From Blumeriella jaapii (taxonomy: Eukaryota; Ascomycota; Leotiomycetes; Helotiales; Drepanopezizaceae): DNA of 64,000 nucleotides. The position numbers and the translations under genes were made by a program. The stretch is from assembly GCA_009599575.1 (NCBI GenBank), contig VWND01000009.1:868001-932000 (forward strand), written 5' to 3'. Of the stretch, positions 1 through 10,841 are shown in pieces. Below the pieces are notes generated by a model. The model saw only the letters and a list, made by a program, of their open reading frames with translations. It ran no database searches and was not told the origin of the DNA. Position 1 is the stretch's first letter. Every line of letters begins with the position of its first letter.

Positions 1-436
1 CATCCACATCCTCGTCCTCGTCCTCGTGATCATCAGGGACAATGCCCATGAACACGTTCCCCTTCTGCTTAATCTCCCCCGCTTCCAACGCGCGCAAGAA
101 CTCCTCCGGGTCGGCCATGCCGCGCTCCTTCGTTCGCTGCAGGGTCTTGATATCTTCACTGGCTACCCGTCTCTGCATCTGCAGGATCGACAGCGCGGCC
201 TTCGTAGCCAGCACATCGGGATTCTCGTCGAATTTGATCGGTTCCGGCGCCGGGAGCGGTACGGCTACCTGTGGAGGCTGCGAGTGCGTGTATGTTTGTC
301 GCACTGGCTGGGTGGGTTTTAGGGTAGGCGTGATGGGAGAAACTGGTGGACGTGCGGGAGAGGCGGACCGTGATTTTGCGGTTGAGGATGGGGATTTGGT
401 AGCCTTCGGCGAGGTTGTGACGGAAAAGGGGGACAT
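1..436 (-). CDS. 5' part of an unrecognised fungal protein, cut by the window edge
   Basis: Reading the minus strand from an ATG at 436, one frame stays open to base 1, so only the first ~145 residues are present. The first ~65 residues are rich in Ser, Pro, Thr and Lys and look disordered. They are followed by a helical-looking block (from about residue 70) containing FDENPDVLATKAALSILQMQ and DPEEFLRALEAGEIK, then an acidic Asp/Glu run at the window edge. The mix of a disordered head and a compact charged helical block looks like a real nuclear or regulatory protein, but I do not recognise the family. A different minus-strand frame (156-581) is longer but has no protein-like composition and was not chosen. 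The C-terminus lies outside the window. Confidence 0.55.
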   Translation of the reverse strand, partial: MSPFSVTTSPKATKSPSSTAKSRSASPARPPVSPITPTLKPTQPVRQTYTHSQPPQVAVPLPAPEPIKFDENPDVLATKAALSILQMQRRVASEDIKTLQRTKERGMADPEEFLRALEAGEIKQKGNVFMGIVPDDHEDEDEDVD

Positions 437-1941
437 TGTCTTTGGATGAGAGCTTTGAGAAGGAAACGGATGGAGGGGGCCATATCTGCGGAGGTTCGGC
501 GGCGGGTTTATCCGTCTGCCGGGCGGAGAAAGATGGGCCGTTGCGTGTGTTAGCCGAGCAAAGAAAGATCTCTGGAGGCAAATCTTTTCACATAGGGTAA
601 CCAGAATAGATCATTTTCAATTGCGTCGCAAAATTTGACATCTATGGCTTAAGCTGATCTTGAGTTGAGTAGATAACTTTGGACCGAAATGGAATGCCTA
701 CTGACCTGACTCCGACTCTTTGGAAAGAGGAGTCAATCGTATCGTGGGATACGCATTGTGCTTCCGTGTCTGTCATGGACCTGACTTGGGCAGATTCGTC
801 GATTTCTCAAGAGTGCATAACAAACGAGTGAAACATCTCCAAAATCTTGAAAGTTGACGTTCTTGATTTACTAGGATTCCATAGCGGAGCCTACGGGCGA
901 GATTCCAATGATGTCTAGTTCTCAACCCCCAGTTCGTGTCCGCACCGAGATTTTCGACGGCTTTCAATCAGAAGGTGTAATATACCGTACAGCAACGCGT
1001 CAACCGAGTTGGACTCAGCTAGTGGGGGTACCTATATATCAAGCTTCTGAAGGGCTACCTAGGTGCGGAAGTATTACATACAACTTCTTATCTACTTCTA
1101 GTAAGGTGAAGATAGGTCGTTTCTAGAAAATGTTAGCTTGCTGGAGCTCTGTGCCTGGATTTGATAGGCATCGGTTAGAGTGACTTGTGTTGATAACCTG
1201 ACCAAATACCCCTCTGGTCATAAACTAATGTGCGATAAAAAAAATTTAGCAGAAGTTGGATTCAAGATTGGCTTTGGTTTTTTGTAAACGCCTCTTCCAT
1301 CTGGTCGCAGAACAGCAGAAAGGCTGAAAAAAGCCCATCTCTGAATATCGAGTCTAAAAGGATTACCGTACATGCCAAAAGAATTCAGAATTCGTTTTCA
1401 GACTCTATCATGGAAATCCGAGTAAGAGTAAAATACGGAGGAGGTTGACGGGTCAGGTTTGGAGGTCAGCTATCAGGAGGAGAAAGCGATAGGGAGGAGA
1501 AAGCGACAGGGGAGGTACTGTGCGAGTGAAGGTGTTCTAGACAGAGAATTGGTGAGATAAGGGGGCACTTAAAAGCTTTTCATCAAGGGTACTGTGCTGC
1601 GTGTGTTATCAATCATGCGTCGGTGATAATAAACACATTCTTTTTGAAATGCTTTAAAAAGAACTTCATTCAGTGCTCAGCGCTCGATTGCAAAGGGGAA
1701 ATCTAAGAGAATGAAAGGGACCACCAAGTTCTTGGGGATGAAATTATAATTACAGAATCAAAGATTTTGGAAGTGGAGCAGACACCAGCAGCTTACACGC
1801 AGTCCGCTATTGCACGTTGGAACCCGCCGAAAAAGAAGGCCGCACAAGGACACATTTCTTCGGGATCTAAAAAGATCACAATACCAGGACACAAAAATGT
1901 TTTCGAAAGGAAGAAAACACCCCCAAAAAATTTATAGGAAT
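437..1941. other. intergenic, nothing recognised
   Basis: Promoter side of the truncated gene and flank of tRNA-Trp. Only short open frames without protein-like composition are present. AT content rises towards 1,700-1,940. Confidence 0.5.
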
Positions 1942-2024
1942 TGAACCACACCCGATTTGAACGGATAACCTTCCGCTGAATTCCAATGCTGGAGGCGGAC
2001 GCGCTGCCGTTGCGCCAGCAGTCC
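1942..2024 (-). tRNA. tRNA-Trp (anticodon CCA) with an 11-nt intron
   Basis: The 83-nt minus-strand sequence folds as a complete cloverleaf. The acceptor GGACTGC pairs with GTGGTTC through several G-U pairs, with discriminator A. The D stem is GCGC/GCGC. The anticodon stem TCCGC/GCGGA encloses CTCCAG plus an 11-nt insertion one base 3' of the anticodon, the canonical nuclear tRNA intron position. The T arm is ATCCG-TTCAAAT-CGGGT. Anticodon CCA reads UGG (Trp). The D-arm sequence GGCGCAACGGCAGCGCG resembles fungal tRNA-Trp. The number of wobble pairs in the acceptor stem is the only reason for doubt about function. Confidence 0.85.
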
Positions 2025-3377
2025 TCGAATCAAGGATTGTATGAAATTCGACCTGATTTCACGTTATATGTATACACTACTGATGCAGGGTTTTCTCCGA
2101 AGTTAATCCGGATTGCGAACCTTGAGTCATATGACAGGCAGACCAGCAGCTACTCTTGAAAGTGAGAAATGCACTGCATTCGTCGCAAAAGCTACTTATT
2201 ACTTTCAACCGAAATTCTACAACTAAATCTCTGATACTGAGATTATTACACTGTTTTTCAAACAATAATACGATGTAAGTTAGTTGCGTTATGACTTGCC
2301 TTTTTGCAACCCGAACGCAGCGTACATAAATTGCATCTTTGATTGCGGCTGCTCATCTGACATGTGGTTGAAAATAACCAAAGTACTCTTGAGCAACTTC
2401 CTTCCATTCAGCGGAGACGAACTCAGAAATCGTGCCTCGTTATCGTGAGCCTGTGGGATATGAGCATTGATCAGTCCTTTCTGATTTATCCGCGACTCCC
2501 TCTCCATGCGTATTTGTCGGCCAGTCAGAAGATGTGTTTAGAGAAGACTTCCTCAACTGATGAACGATATCAAGGCAAGCTCTCCCAGTGCAATGCACGT
2601 GTAAGTTTTACCAAACCTAAAAGATAAAACAATAGAGGTCGATATCGGCCATCAGGTACTTGCGGAGAACATGCAGTGCGCAGCTTTTGTCCGCAACCGC
2701 TTCTACATGCAAAAGAGGCCCTGCTTCGATACATATCAGCCTTCAACATCCGCAAACCAGACGAGATGTTGCTGAACAATGAATTTTCCTTGTTTGTTTC
2801 TTTTTTTTATATATCACTACTGTCTCCTCCCTAAATGCAATTCTCGCACAAAAAGACCCGTCACCCAAACTTACCTACCTAAGATGGGTTCTTTTTCATT
2901 TGCTCTAGGACGAAACGCGCCTGGCACTCACGTATGGACTCCTTTTCAAATCGCCTTGGGCGGCTTATTGGTAAGATGAAAGGAATCTTTCCGTGTGTAT
3001 TGAAATACTACAAATAAAACAGTGTCTGGAGTAAGTTCGGTAGAAGTGAGCACCTCCACGAGTCAAATATTGCCATCCTCAGCTTCGCACCGGCGAATAA
3101 ACAAAACAAGCAGCCACGTGCTACAGCAGATGGTCACTACTTATGACATCTGATATTCGATGCAAGCAGCTATTTAAAATGGAAAATTGGCATCGCAATG
3201 CAAGCTGCATGGGAGGACGATCCACTGACTTGGGGTATATTCAGTACCTAATCATAGCTATTGCTTTCTGCGCGCCTCTGATTCTTCTTTCCGAAACCAG
3301 GACAGAACTATTTTCCGCCTTGTCTACTGTGCGCACTTTTTCCGTAGTTACTACCGTTATCGTGAGTGAAGGCAACA
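2025..3377. other. intergenic with weak unassigned open frames
   Basis: Minus-strand open frames at 2289-2507 and 2570-2779 have somewhat protein-like composition but match nothing I know and lack clear starts. They may be gene relics. AT-rich overall. Confidence 0.3.
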
Positions 3378-3985
3378 TGGGATTAGCGATTGACATGACC
3401 GCTCTCAGCAACCACAGCTTCCCAATTGAGCACGACGCTTCTTTCAGTCGGCAGGACGCAGTGTGTATTTCTCATCTCAGCTAGCGTGGTGTTTGGGAAT
3501 TGCTTTGTTTACATCGCTAAACCTAAGCGAGTGGACCGGCCACGTATCAGGGCTACACTGCTGACACGCTGCCTCGTAGTTCATTGGTGATGACCACACC
3601 TTCTGGCCAACAGCCTGGAACCAGAAAGTCAGCGCCTTCGAGGATGGCGACCTCGTGACGGTCAAGGGTCTCGCCGACGCCCGCGCCATCCGCAAGGCGG
3701 ACAGCCAAAGGACCAACCCGGAGTTCACGTTCGCGCCTCGCGAAGTGCTGGTCAACCTTGCCGAGGCTGCCATCATCCTCGAGGCGCTGGGCGAATCGCC
3801 GCTGGCCAAGACCGTCCAAGGCCTGCTTCAAGATGTTCTTCGAGCAGGAGAAGCTGCCCTACGAGCTGGGCTGGCGTCCCAGCAAGATGGCATCACCACC
3901 GACGTCCATCTTCTCGGCCACGGGCCTCATCTTTGCCGCGAGCAACGAGATGGTGCCCGAGGGCAGAGGGCGGAGCTTCGCCTGA
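3378..3985 (+). pseudogene. Broken heme-thiolate peroxidase (chloroperoxidase family 2)
   Basis: The C-terminal half of a peroxidase family 2 (chloroperoxidase-like) protein is visible. A first block contains the family's IEHDASFSRQDA segment (to 3460). A GT-AG intron at 3461-3579 follows, then FIGDDHTFWPTAWNQK, a helix with NPEFTFAPREVLVNLAEAA, and finally FFEQEKLPYELGWRPSK. The last block lies in a different frame (frame of 3758) from the one before it (frame of 3580), so there is a +1-type break near 3825-3835. The N-terminal part with the heme-ligating Cys-Pro motif is not found upstream. With a missing N-terminus and a frame break I call it a pseudogene. A distant upstream exon cannot be excluded. 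Confidence 0.72.
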
Positions 3986-4583
3986 TAGCAAAAACCGGTA
4001 TTTTCTACGCCAGCCCGTTGTTCTTGGTATTGCCTTGATTCTCCTGCTCGTTATTTAGTTGTTGCATACTCCACTCGCTTCAAAAACGCGACGCTCTGTT
4101 TCCTCCCAGTCAGTTGAGGCACTCTACCTGCACCAACATTCCGACTCTCTCAGACCTGGGTACGATAAAGTAGTCAGTTCCCCTCCCAGGCCTGTTTTCC
4201 TCGGCTATTCAGCCGATAAGATGATCGTTTTGATAAGCGGAAGTGACCAGGATGAAAGATTCATCTCGAGAACAGATAACTGACCGCAACGCAGTGCAGG
4301 TTTATCTTTTTATAGACACAGAAACTCATGGATACTAGAAATCCTTGCGGATGCCGATAAGACATTCAAACGAGAAGTGTCGTTCCACAAACCTGGCCAA
4401 GGACCGCTCTAATTGAATAGAACAGCGAAACCCACGTCGTTCTATTAACCAATTTACTTTAACCACCCACTGACGCCGTGTATATCCTATGCCCCCATCT
4501 CCATGATGGAATTCGATTTGTACCATACATCATCAACACAACACCAATCGCTGTTGATTCTGCCCGCTTCCGTGTTGCCGAAA
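3986..4583. other. intergenic, nothing recognised
   Basis: Separates the peroxidase relic from the 3' end of the ANT1-like gene. Only short frames. Confidence 0.5.
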
Positions 4584-5625
4584 TCATGCCTTCACTGGCA
4601 ACTTTCGTCGAAGCCTGACAGTTTGCTCATACAGGACATCCTTGAAGGCAAACAAGAATGCTGCTGTGAGGACGCTCTGAGTGACCTTGGGTCCAATGCC
4701 TATCAGAGTCAGCAAGAACCTCGGCATCTTGGCAAACAGCACGTACCTTTGTAGAGACCGGAATATCCCTCCTCGTTGATAACTCTCCTCATCGCCTGCA
4801 TCATGCTCTCCTTGCCACCATCACGACCCGCAACATGCATTCGACTCTTGACCGTGATGTACGGGTAGGTAATACTGGTAGCGAATAGCTTCCCTAAGGC
4901 GCCCAGGAGAAACGCGATGGTAGGCGTGACCCTCCGTCTCTTCTCAATCGCGTTGCGCAACTGCTCGAAGATGGTGTATTGTAGAATCGGATTGATGACC
5001 AGCACCAGAGCGGGCGCCACGCCCGAGAACAGAGCCAATGGGCCCTCCTTTTTGATCAACGCCAACAGCGTACCGATAGTGGTAGGCTGTCTCGGCGCCA
5101 CGGATCCAGGCAGAAGCCCCCCATCTGTCTCCTTGTTCTGCTTGCGGGTCGTCATGCGCGTGTTGACCACCCAAATCGGGTTCGTGAGCAGGACGGTCGC
5201 GGATCCTGCGATCGCCCCGGCAATCATCGACTCGACGGTTGTGAGTCTCTTGGAGGCTCGGCCTGCTGTGACAGCGGCCTTCTCGAAACCGGAACGCGTC
5301 CATTCGTACCAGTAGTAGTAGACGAAGTTTGTGACGCTGATGCCGAAGAGGGCCGAGTCGAGACCGGCGTAAAGACCAGTTACGCCCTCCCTTTGCACGA
5401 TGCGCTTGACGGCGTTGAGGAAGTCCGAGTCGGCACGCTTGGATTCGACTTGCGCACGGGTCGAGAGGGTGATGAGGGGGTATCTGGAAGATCATGTTAG
5501 AAGAAGCGTGTTTGCGGCAGAGAAGGCCAAGCATACGTGAGGGCCATAGAGAGGATACCTCCTCCTGCCCCGCTGAGTGCATGGGCGACATTGTCAGACT
5601 GTTGGGCAGCGGTAGTTGAGGACAT
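4584..5625 (-). CDS. ANT1: Peroxisomal adenine nucleotide transporter, mitochondrial carrier family
   Basis: This member of the mitochondrial carrier family most resembles yeast Ant1/PMP47, which exchanges cytosolic ATP for AMP across the peroxisomal membrane to feed fatty-acid activation. Exons are 5625-5537, 5483-4747 and 4699-4584, giving 313 residues, the usual length. Carrier signatures are seen three times: YPLITLSTRAQVES early in the protein, NPIWVVNTRM near the middle and YPYITVKSRM towards the C-terminus, each followed by a YxG/LYxG turn (GLYAGL, ALFSG, GLYKG). The Trp in NPIWVVNTR is typical of nucleotide and cofactor carriers of this branch. Both introns have standard signals (GTATGC, GTACGT). 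Its ATG is 115 bp from the ATG of the divergent ABP2-like gene. Assignment to the family is firm; peroxisomal location is inferred from similarity. Confidence 0.85.
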
Positions 5626-5740
5626 GGTGGCTATGTGCAAAGTCTTTTCATGTCAAGGAGAGCATAGGTACAGTATATAGGTAGTCGACGAAAGTTTAGC
5701 TTGTGATTCAGGGAGTGAGGGAGTGAGGGAGTAAGGGAGA
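5626..5740. promoter_or_regulatory. Shared promoter between ANT1 and the Abp2-like gene
   Basis: Only 115 bp separate the two divergent start codons. The stretch holds a GGGAGTGA direct repeat (about 5710-5735). No TATA box is obvious. Co-regulation is an inference. Confidence 0.4.
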
Positions 5741-8010
5741 ATGGCCGACATGGCATCACGACGCCATCAGTATCCTGCCGAGGTCCACGCTCTCAAGATA
5801 ATCCGGTCCGGGCGTGACGGTCAGATCACGTGCCTTTGCACGTACAATATATCGCTGCTTACAAGAAAGACGCATGGAGAGTTCGCCCTGGTGGGCAAGA
5901 TGATGATTTCCGAGAGCGAAAAAAGTGCTTCAGATGAGTCTTTCAATCCCCAATATCAGCTGAGCGAGCACAATCATGGCCAACCCCATCATCTGCCGAC
6001 GAGGACGGCACCTCTTCCACCAACCTCGGATCTCTCTTCTCAACCCCAGCAACAGCGAAGTCTGCCATCTCGTGAGGTGACGGACGACAACCTGGATGAC
6101 GCCTATGCGGATTTCATCATGTATTGTAACCCAAGTATCCCACTAGACACAGATGTTGCCGAGCTGAAAAAGAACTTTCGCGCGCTACCAAAGAGTGATG
6201 GGAAAACCTTCAATATCTTCACGCTGTTTGGATTGATTAGAAAACTCGAATCAAAGGAGATCGGAACTTGGGCCCAACTAGCGCTGGAACTGGGAGTTGA
6301 GCCACCAGCGTTAGACAAGGGACAGAGTGCTCAGAAAGTACAGCAGTATGCGGTGAGGCTCAAGGTCAGTTCTCTGAGGCCTCTACATCGTCTCGACCTG
6401 CGGTCTCTGTTGACTACATGTAGCGATGGATGCACGCGATGCATGTCGATGCATTCTTCGAGTATCTCCTGAGCAAGGGGCATATATATTGGACGCAAGT
6501 GTCTACTGCGGACGACATGTACGCTGAATCTGGTCGAGATGGTGTGGCTGCTGGAGAAGACTTAGCTCTGAGGGCATTATTACCAGAGACGAGGCCAAAG
6601 CGAGGAAGGAAAAAAGCAGAAGATAGAGAGGACAGCGAGACCGGAAAGTCGCCTTCGCAGCGTCCTCGTCGAGAGTCACCCACACCATCCGAAGACTACA
6701 TGGCGGCAAGATCGCCACAGGTTACGAATAGCACTGCGCCCGAAAACTTTCGGCACGGCTTCAATGATGGATTGAATCCATGGTCTGCCATTGAGATGAG
6801 GGGGGCTGCAACTTTTAAATGGCCTCCTCCAGACGGCACCGAAACTCCGCTAAGTGCCTATCCGCAATCTGCAATCACACCGACGAATCCACAGCTCCAT
6901 GTTGATGCAAACGAGCCTCGCTCGGCTGTCACGCCCAAGAGCAGGACTAGACGGCGTCACGGGCCAGCAGTTTCCTCTGCTTGGCCAAGTAATGGCAGCT
7001 CCTCGTCAGGAAAACTCAGAGGTAGACCACCAAACAATCGTCAAGTACAAGACGGGCCCTTCTCAACATTTCGGGTCAACCCGAGTTTGCGGAATGTGAC
7101 AATCCTCAATCTACGAGACAATAACCCAGCAACGGTTCCCATCGTTGCCGACGCTTCGAGACCGGATTTCTTGGCGTCTGGTCTTGGTAGAGAGAGCGCT
7201 GCGAGAGCAGACAATCGCAACCAGTCTAATCAGCATGGACGCCCAAGCGGACTTCAACTTCAGGTTCCTCAGCGGCAAGGTGGAACCGTTCGATTGGCAA
7301 CTCCACCTCCCGTGCTGACTCCTGTTGTTCTTCTCAATGGCAAAAACTCGCCAGACACGCAGCAAGATATGCAGCAAGATCCAATCGGCCATCACAAAAC
7401 CGGATTTCAAGTGCCAGTGGAATACTTCACTGCGACTGATGCCGATCCTTCGATGCCAAATCTTGTCAACATCACTTTCCGGCAGAACGGAGACACCGAC
7501 CGCACCAACATGGACGCACTGGAGAGCCACTTTATTTGTGAGATTCTCGGTGCGGATTGGTACGATGCCTCGGGAGCAGGTATCGAGCGCTGCAGCATCG
7601 AGGAGGCCGATAAGATCTGCAAGCAAGTTGTAAAGAACCTACAAGCCGAGTCCAGTAGTACGGAAGCTTTTCTCATCAATCTATCCGCGCTAGCCGGTGG
7701 GCCTTTGATGACGAGATTACGGATGACGAAGTTGGAGCAGGGCAGTGCCGTCTTCTATCAATGCCACTGGAAGATGCGATTTGGGAGCCTTGAGGGTGGC
7801 TTTACTATCAGAGCGAAGGTACAGCAGGACGAGAGTAATGTTAATATGGTTGATGAGAGTGGACTGGGAGGAGATGATGCGATCGGGGACTGGAAAAAAA
7901 GGTACCTGGATCTCCAGCAACAGATCCGGAAGAGAGATGACAAGGTGGGAACCTTGCAGAGGAATGTTTTGGATGCGTTGTTGAACTCGCAGCGATTCAC
8001 CAATGTCTAG
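5741..8010 (+). CDS. ABP2: ARS-binding protein 2 (Abp2)-like DNA-binding protein
   Basis: Two exons, 5741-6364 and 6424-8010, give 736 residues. The conserved Abp2 block lies around residues 115-245 and spans the intron (ADFIMYCNPSIP, FNIFTLFGLIRKLE, KRWMHAMHVDAFFEYLL). In fission yeast, Abp2 binds AT-rich replication-origin DNA. After the domain comes a basic AT-hook-like RPKRGRKK, then a long low-complexity Ser/Pro/Asn linker with a second GRPP motif. A second conserved-looking region of ~200 residues (from about 7400) ends in a short coiled coil (WKKRYLDLQQQIRKRDDK). The first ATG at 5741 is used; ATGs at 5900/5903 (residues 54-55) are equally plausible and would remove an unconserved leader. 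Role in replication or chromatin is inferred from the family. Confidence 0.7.
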
Positions 8011-8683
8011 CCACAATTTTTTCAACGGGCATTCTGGGCCGCACAGCAGGCAAGAGGATGCCGATTATCCATGGGGTCGTGTTACAATAGTGCCGATCTG
8101 ATCCACAATCCCTCTTTTAGGCATTCGTACATACGTACAGTACTACGGTACTCTACGTACTGTGCATACTGTACCTACTCTCGAGCTACTCGACGGCCGA
8201 GCCAAGATGTTGGAATAAACAAGGCGCTAGCGTAACCGAGGATCGAGGAATAAACAAATATGTAAGTTAGAATCCGTGTCCTGATTATAAGTAAGCCTCT
8301 CCCCGCTTCACATACATGCATCCTGGTCCTAGTCCTGTCATGGCTTTTGCGTACTGGATTTCTATACATGTTTCTTGGGTTGACGGCGATTTGGAGAACG
8401 ACATTCTCAAAGCATAACGGCACCAAGGCAGTAAGACTCGTAGACAATGCTGGCTCAGAAGGCCAACACTCAGCATGTGGACCGATACTCCCTGCATGCC
8501 ATGAACACCTGCCTGCTTTCTCCAGACGATTCCTTGCTGACGAACTTATTCCCAAAGAAGACGAAAATTACAGAGGGATAGAAGCGCCCACTCGAAATCT
8601 CGATGGCCGGTCCGTCCATTCTTATCTTCTACCCTATGCTACGTAACAATTCCGAGTCGCAATCAGAATCCGCAATCCCCCCG
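8011..8683. other. intergenic with GTAC-rich motif cluster
   Basis: A cluster of overlapping CGTACAGTAC, GGTACTC and CATACTGTAC motifs occupies about 8127-8178. No gene seen. Confidence 0.5.
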
Positions 8684-10110
8684 CTGGCATCCTTAAGGAA
8701 GGAGGCATTAATGACGTGCGATCCGTCGAATGACGAGGACGTAAATGGCGAGGAAAAGCTGGATGACGCCGAGTGGAGGCTTTGAGGAATGGCGTGCTGC
8801 ACAAATGGAGGCAGCCGACGCGCTGTATTGGACGATCGCCATTTGCTCGATCGGCGCTGCTGTGCAAGGATGGGATCAGGACCGGTATGTAATCTTTCCT
8901 TCCGTGAAAAAATAATTTTGGCGATGCGGTTTGGAGCATTGAAGAAGCAAGGACATGTCGGGTCGAGACTTCGCATAGGAATAAAATGAGATTTTCTCCT
9001 CTGCTACAGCCTAAGGATCCAACGGCGCCAGTCTCACGTTTCCCAAGCTCTTTGGCATTGGCTCGGCTTCCACACACGATTCATTTCTCGTGGGACTCAT
9101 AAACGCCGTGCCGTACATTGGTGCGGCATTGGTAGGCTGCTGGGTCTCTGACCATCTAAATAGCTACTTTGAACGCCGAGGAGCGATCTCTGTGAGTGCA
9201 AATATCTGTTTATGGACTGTAATCGGGTCGGCTTTTACGCAGACGTGGCAAGAGTTATTGGTGTGCTGGATCTTCTTGGAGATTGGAACGGAGCGAAGGC
9301 CAGCACGATACCGATCTCTGCTGCAGAGAAAAGCCCGGCTCGATCAGAGGAGCTTGCAAGCAGATCTTTTGCATCGTGTTTCCCTGTGTCCAACATGGCA
9401 GACATGAAGTTTACTACTTACTTTGTCCCCCCCCCCCCCCCAATCCCCCCGAAGGGACGAAATCAAGGACTGTTAGATCTAAGCTCCAAGTTTTTCGATC
9501 GCCCCGCGCATTCTTTTGAGCTGGTAAGTTCTTCAGCATGGAATCGTTACTAAGTTCTGTTGACTAACCTCTTGGGACAGCTATCCGGACCATAGATACT
9601 CACGAACGCCGTAGCTTGCTGTTGTTTGCCTTTCCGGATATGGCTTGGAGTTTACTGGCTGCTGGGCTGAGCTCGCTGATACCCTCCAGCAGTCCTGCTC
9701 ATGTCGGGCTCGTGTCGTTCTTCATCTCCGTCTTTGCGGAATTTTACAGTGTATGTTTCCTGAGTGGCTTCTCCGTGTTCTGGCTTAATCTATGCTAACA
9801 ACCGAATGTGACAGCCTGCAGAAGGCCCTGTACCTTTCACTTACTTTTACAGAAGTCTTCCCCTCTCCCTCTCCCTCGACCATCGTGAGGTCGGCATGGG
9901 GCGGGCTGTGGCAAGTAGTCTGTTTGGGCCGCAGTCCTGGACATCACGCTTCCGAGGACGCTAGAAGCGTTCACCATTGTCGTGAGTTGATCCGAAAGAT
10001 GCTTGCACTGTCCACTGACCAGCAATCAGAAAGAAGCCTTCACGTTCTACGCCGGGCTTAACATTGTAGCACTGGTCATGATCTTCCTCTGGGAATGCCG
10101 AGGATGCAGA
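8684..10110 (+). pseudogene. Decayed MFS sugar transporter
   Basis: Fragments of a fungal sugar-porter (major facilitator) gene appear in correct order but in changing frames. They are an N-terminal piece ending LRNGVLHKWRQPT (~8780-8820), the first membrane helix with AAVQGWDQ (~8825-8875) and, after a probable intron, NGASLTFPKLFGIG and the helices of loop 1 with NAVPYIGAALVGCWVSD (9020-9275). Then come AKASTIPISAAE in another frame, FPDMAWSLLAAGLSSLIP (9610-9750), EGPVPFTYF and HREVGMGRAV (9820-9910), and last FYAGLNIVALVMIFLW (10040-10095). At least four frame changes, an in-frame stop, and a C15 homopolymer at 9428 replacing part of the middle exclude a working product. The coverage of both transporter halves shows the gene was once complete here. 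Confidence 0.85.
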
Positions 10111-10841
10111 GCAGCAGGCTGCCCACGAAGATGGCCCAGCCTCGCCTGCCGACGTAGGCGAGTCGAGCTCGCATGGACTTCTAGGACTTCTTGTTTCGAT
10201 TTGTGAGTTGTTGTTGTTATGTAGCGAGGCGTTGCTGGACGTTTTGTTCGGTTTGCATGGCGTGCCTGAGATGCAAAGCTAGGTTGGCCGCTACTATGTA
10301 TTTCGGCTTCGACATGGAGAATGAGGATGATCAGGGCACAGGACGAGTTCCAGGATTGTTCTCCATCCGGAGGGTGCCAATGACGAGCCAAGCCAGAGCC
10401 TCCGTTTCAGTAGAAGGATTTTCCTCGTTCTGGCTGAATCCTGCCGTTGCCCGAGGAGTGTTGGAGAGATGTCAATCAATCTCTCGAAACCGTAGGTACG
10501 CCACCAGTAGATACATCCACGTCGGGGCTCTTCCAGCGTTAAGTCTTTGCGTACCTCTACGGAAGTGAACATTCCACTTCGTACATCGATCGACACTCGG
10601 CCACCAAAATGCTTAGTCCCTCTAGTCCAGCCTTTCCTCAGAATGCGTGGGCGTGTGGGGTACGGGGCAATTGGCGCTGGTGCGGGGGAGCGCTGAAGCT
10701 ACTGTACTGTACTGTATTACTGTACTGTATAGGTACCTATAGGTACACGACTTCGGTCCGAAGCCGTTCGACCGACTCTTTCTTTCCAGTTCCCCCCCCC
10801 TTTGGAACGTTTGAATGAAATCGTAATCACCTGGCACGAAA
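10111..10841. other. intergenic, P450 upstream region
   Basis: Holds a dense run of CTGTACTGTACTGTATTACTG-type motifs at 10698-10746, about 100 bp before the P450 start. No gene seen. Confidence 0.5.

Noticed and set aside
156..581. Minus-strand 141-codon frame near the left edge
   Set aside because: Overlaps the better minus-strand frame starting at 436; its composition is that of an out-of-frame read.
3655..4038. Intact 127-codon gene
   Set aside because: Its second half leaves the peroxidase frame; the true continuation is in another frame, so it is part of the pseudogene.
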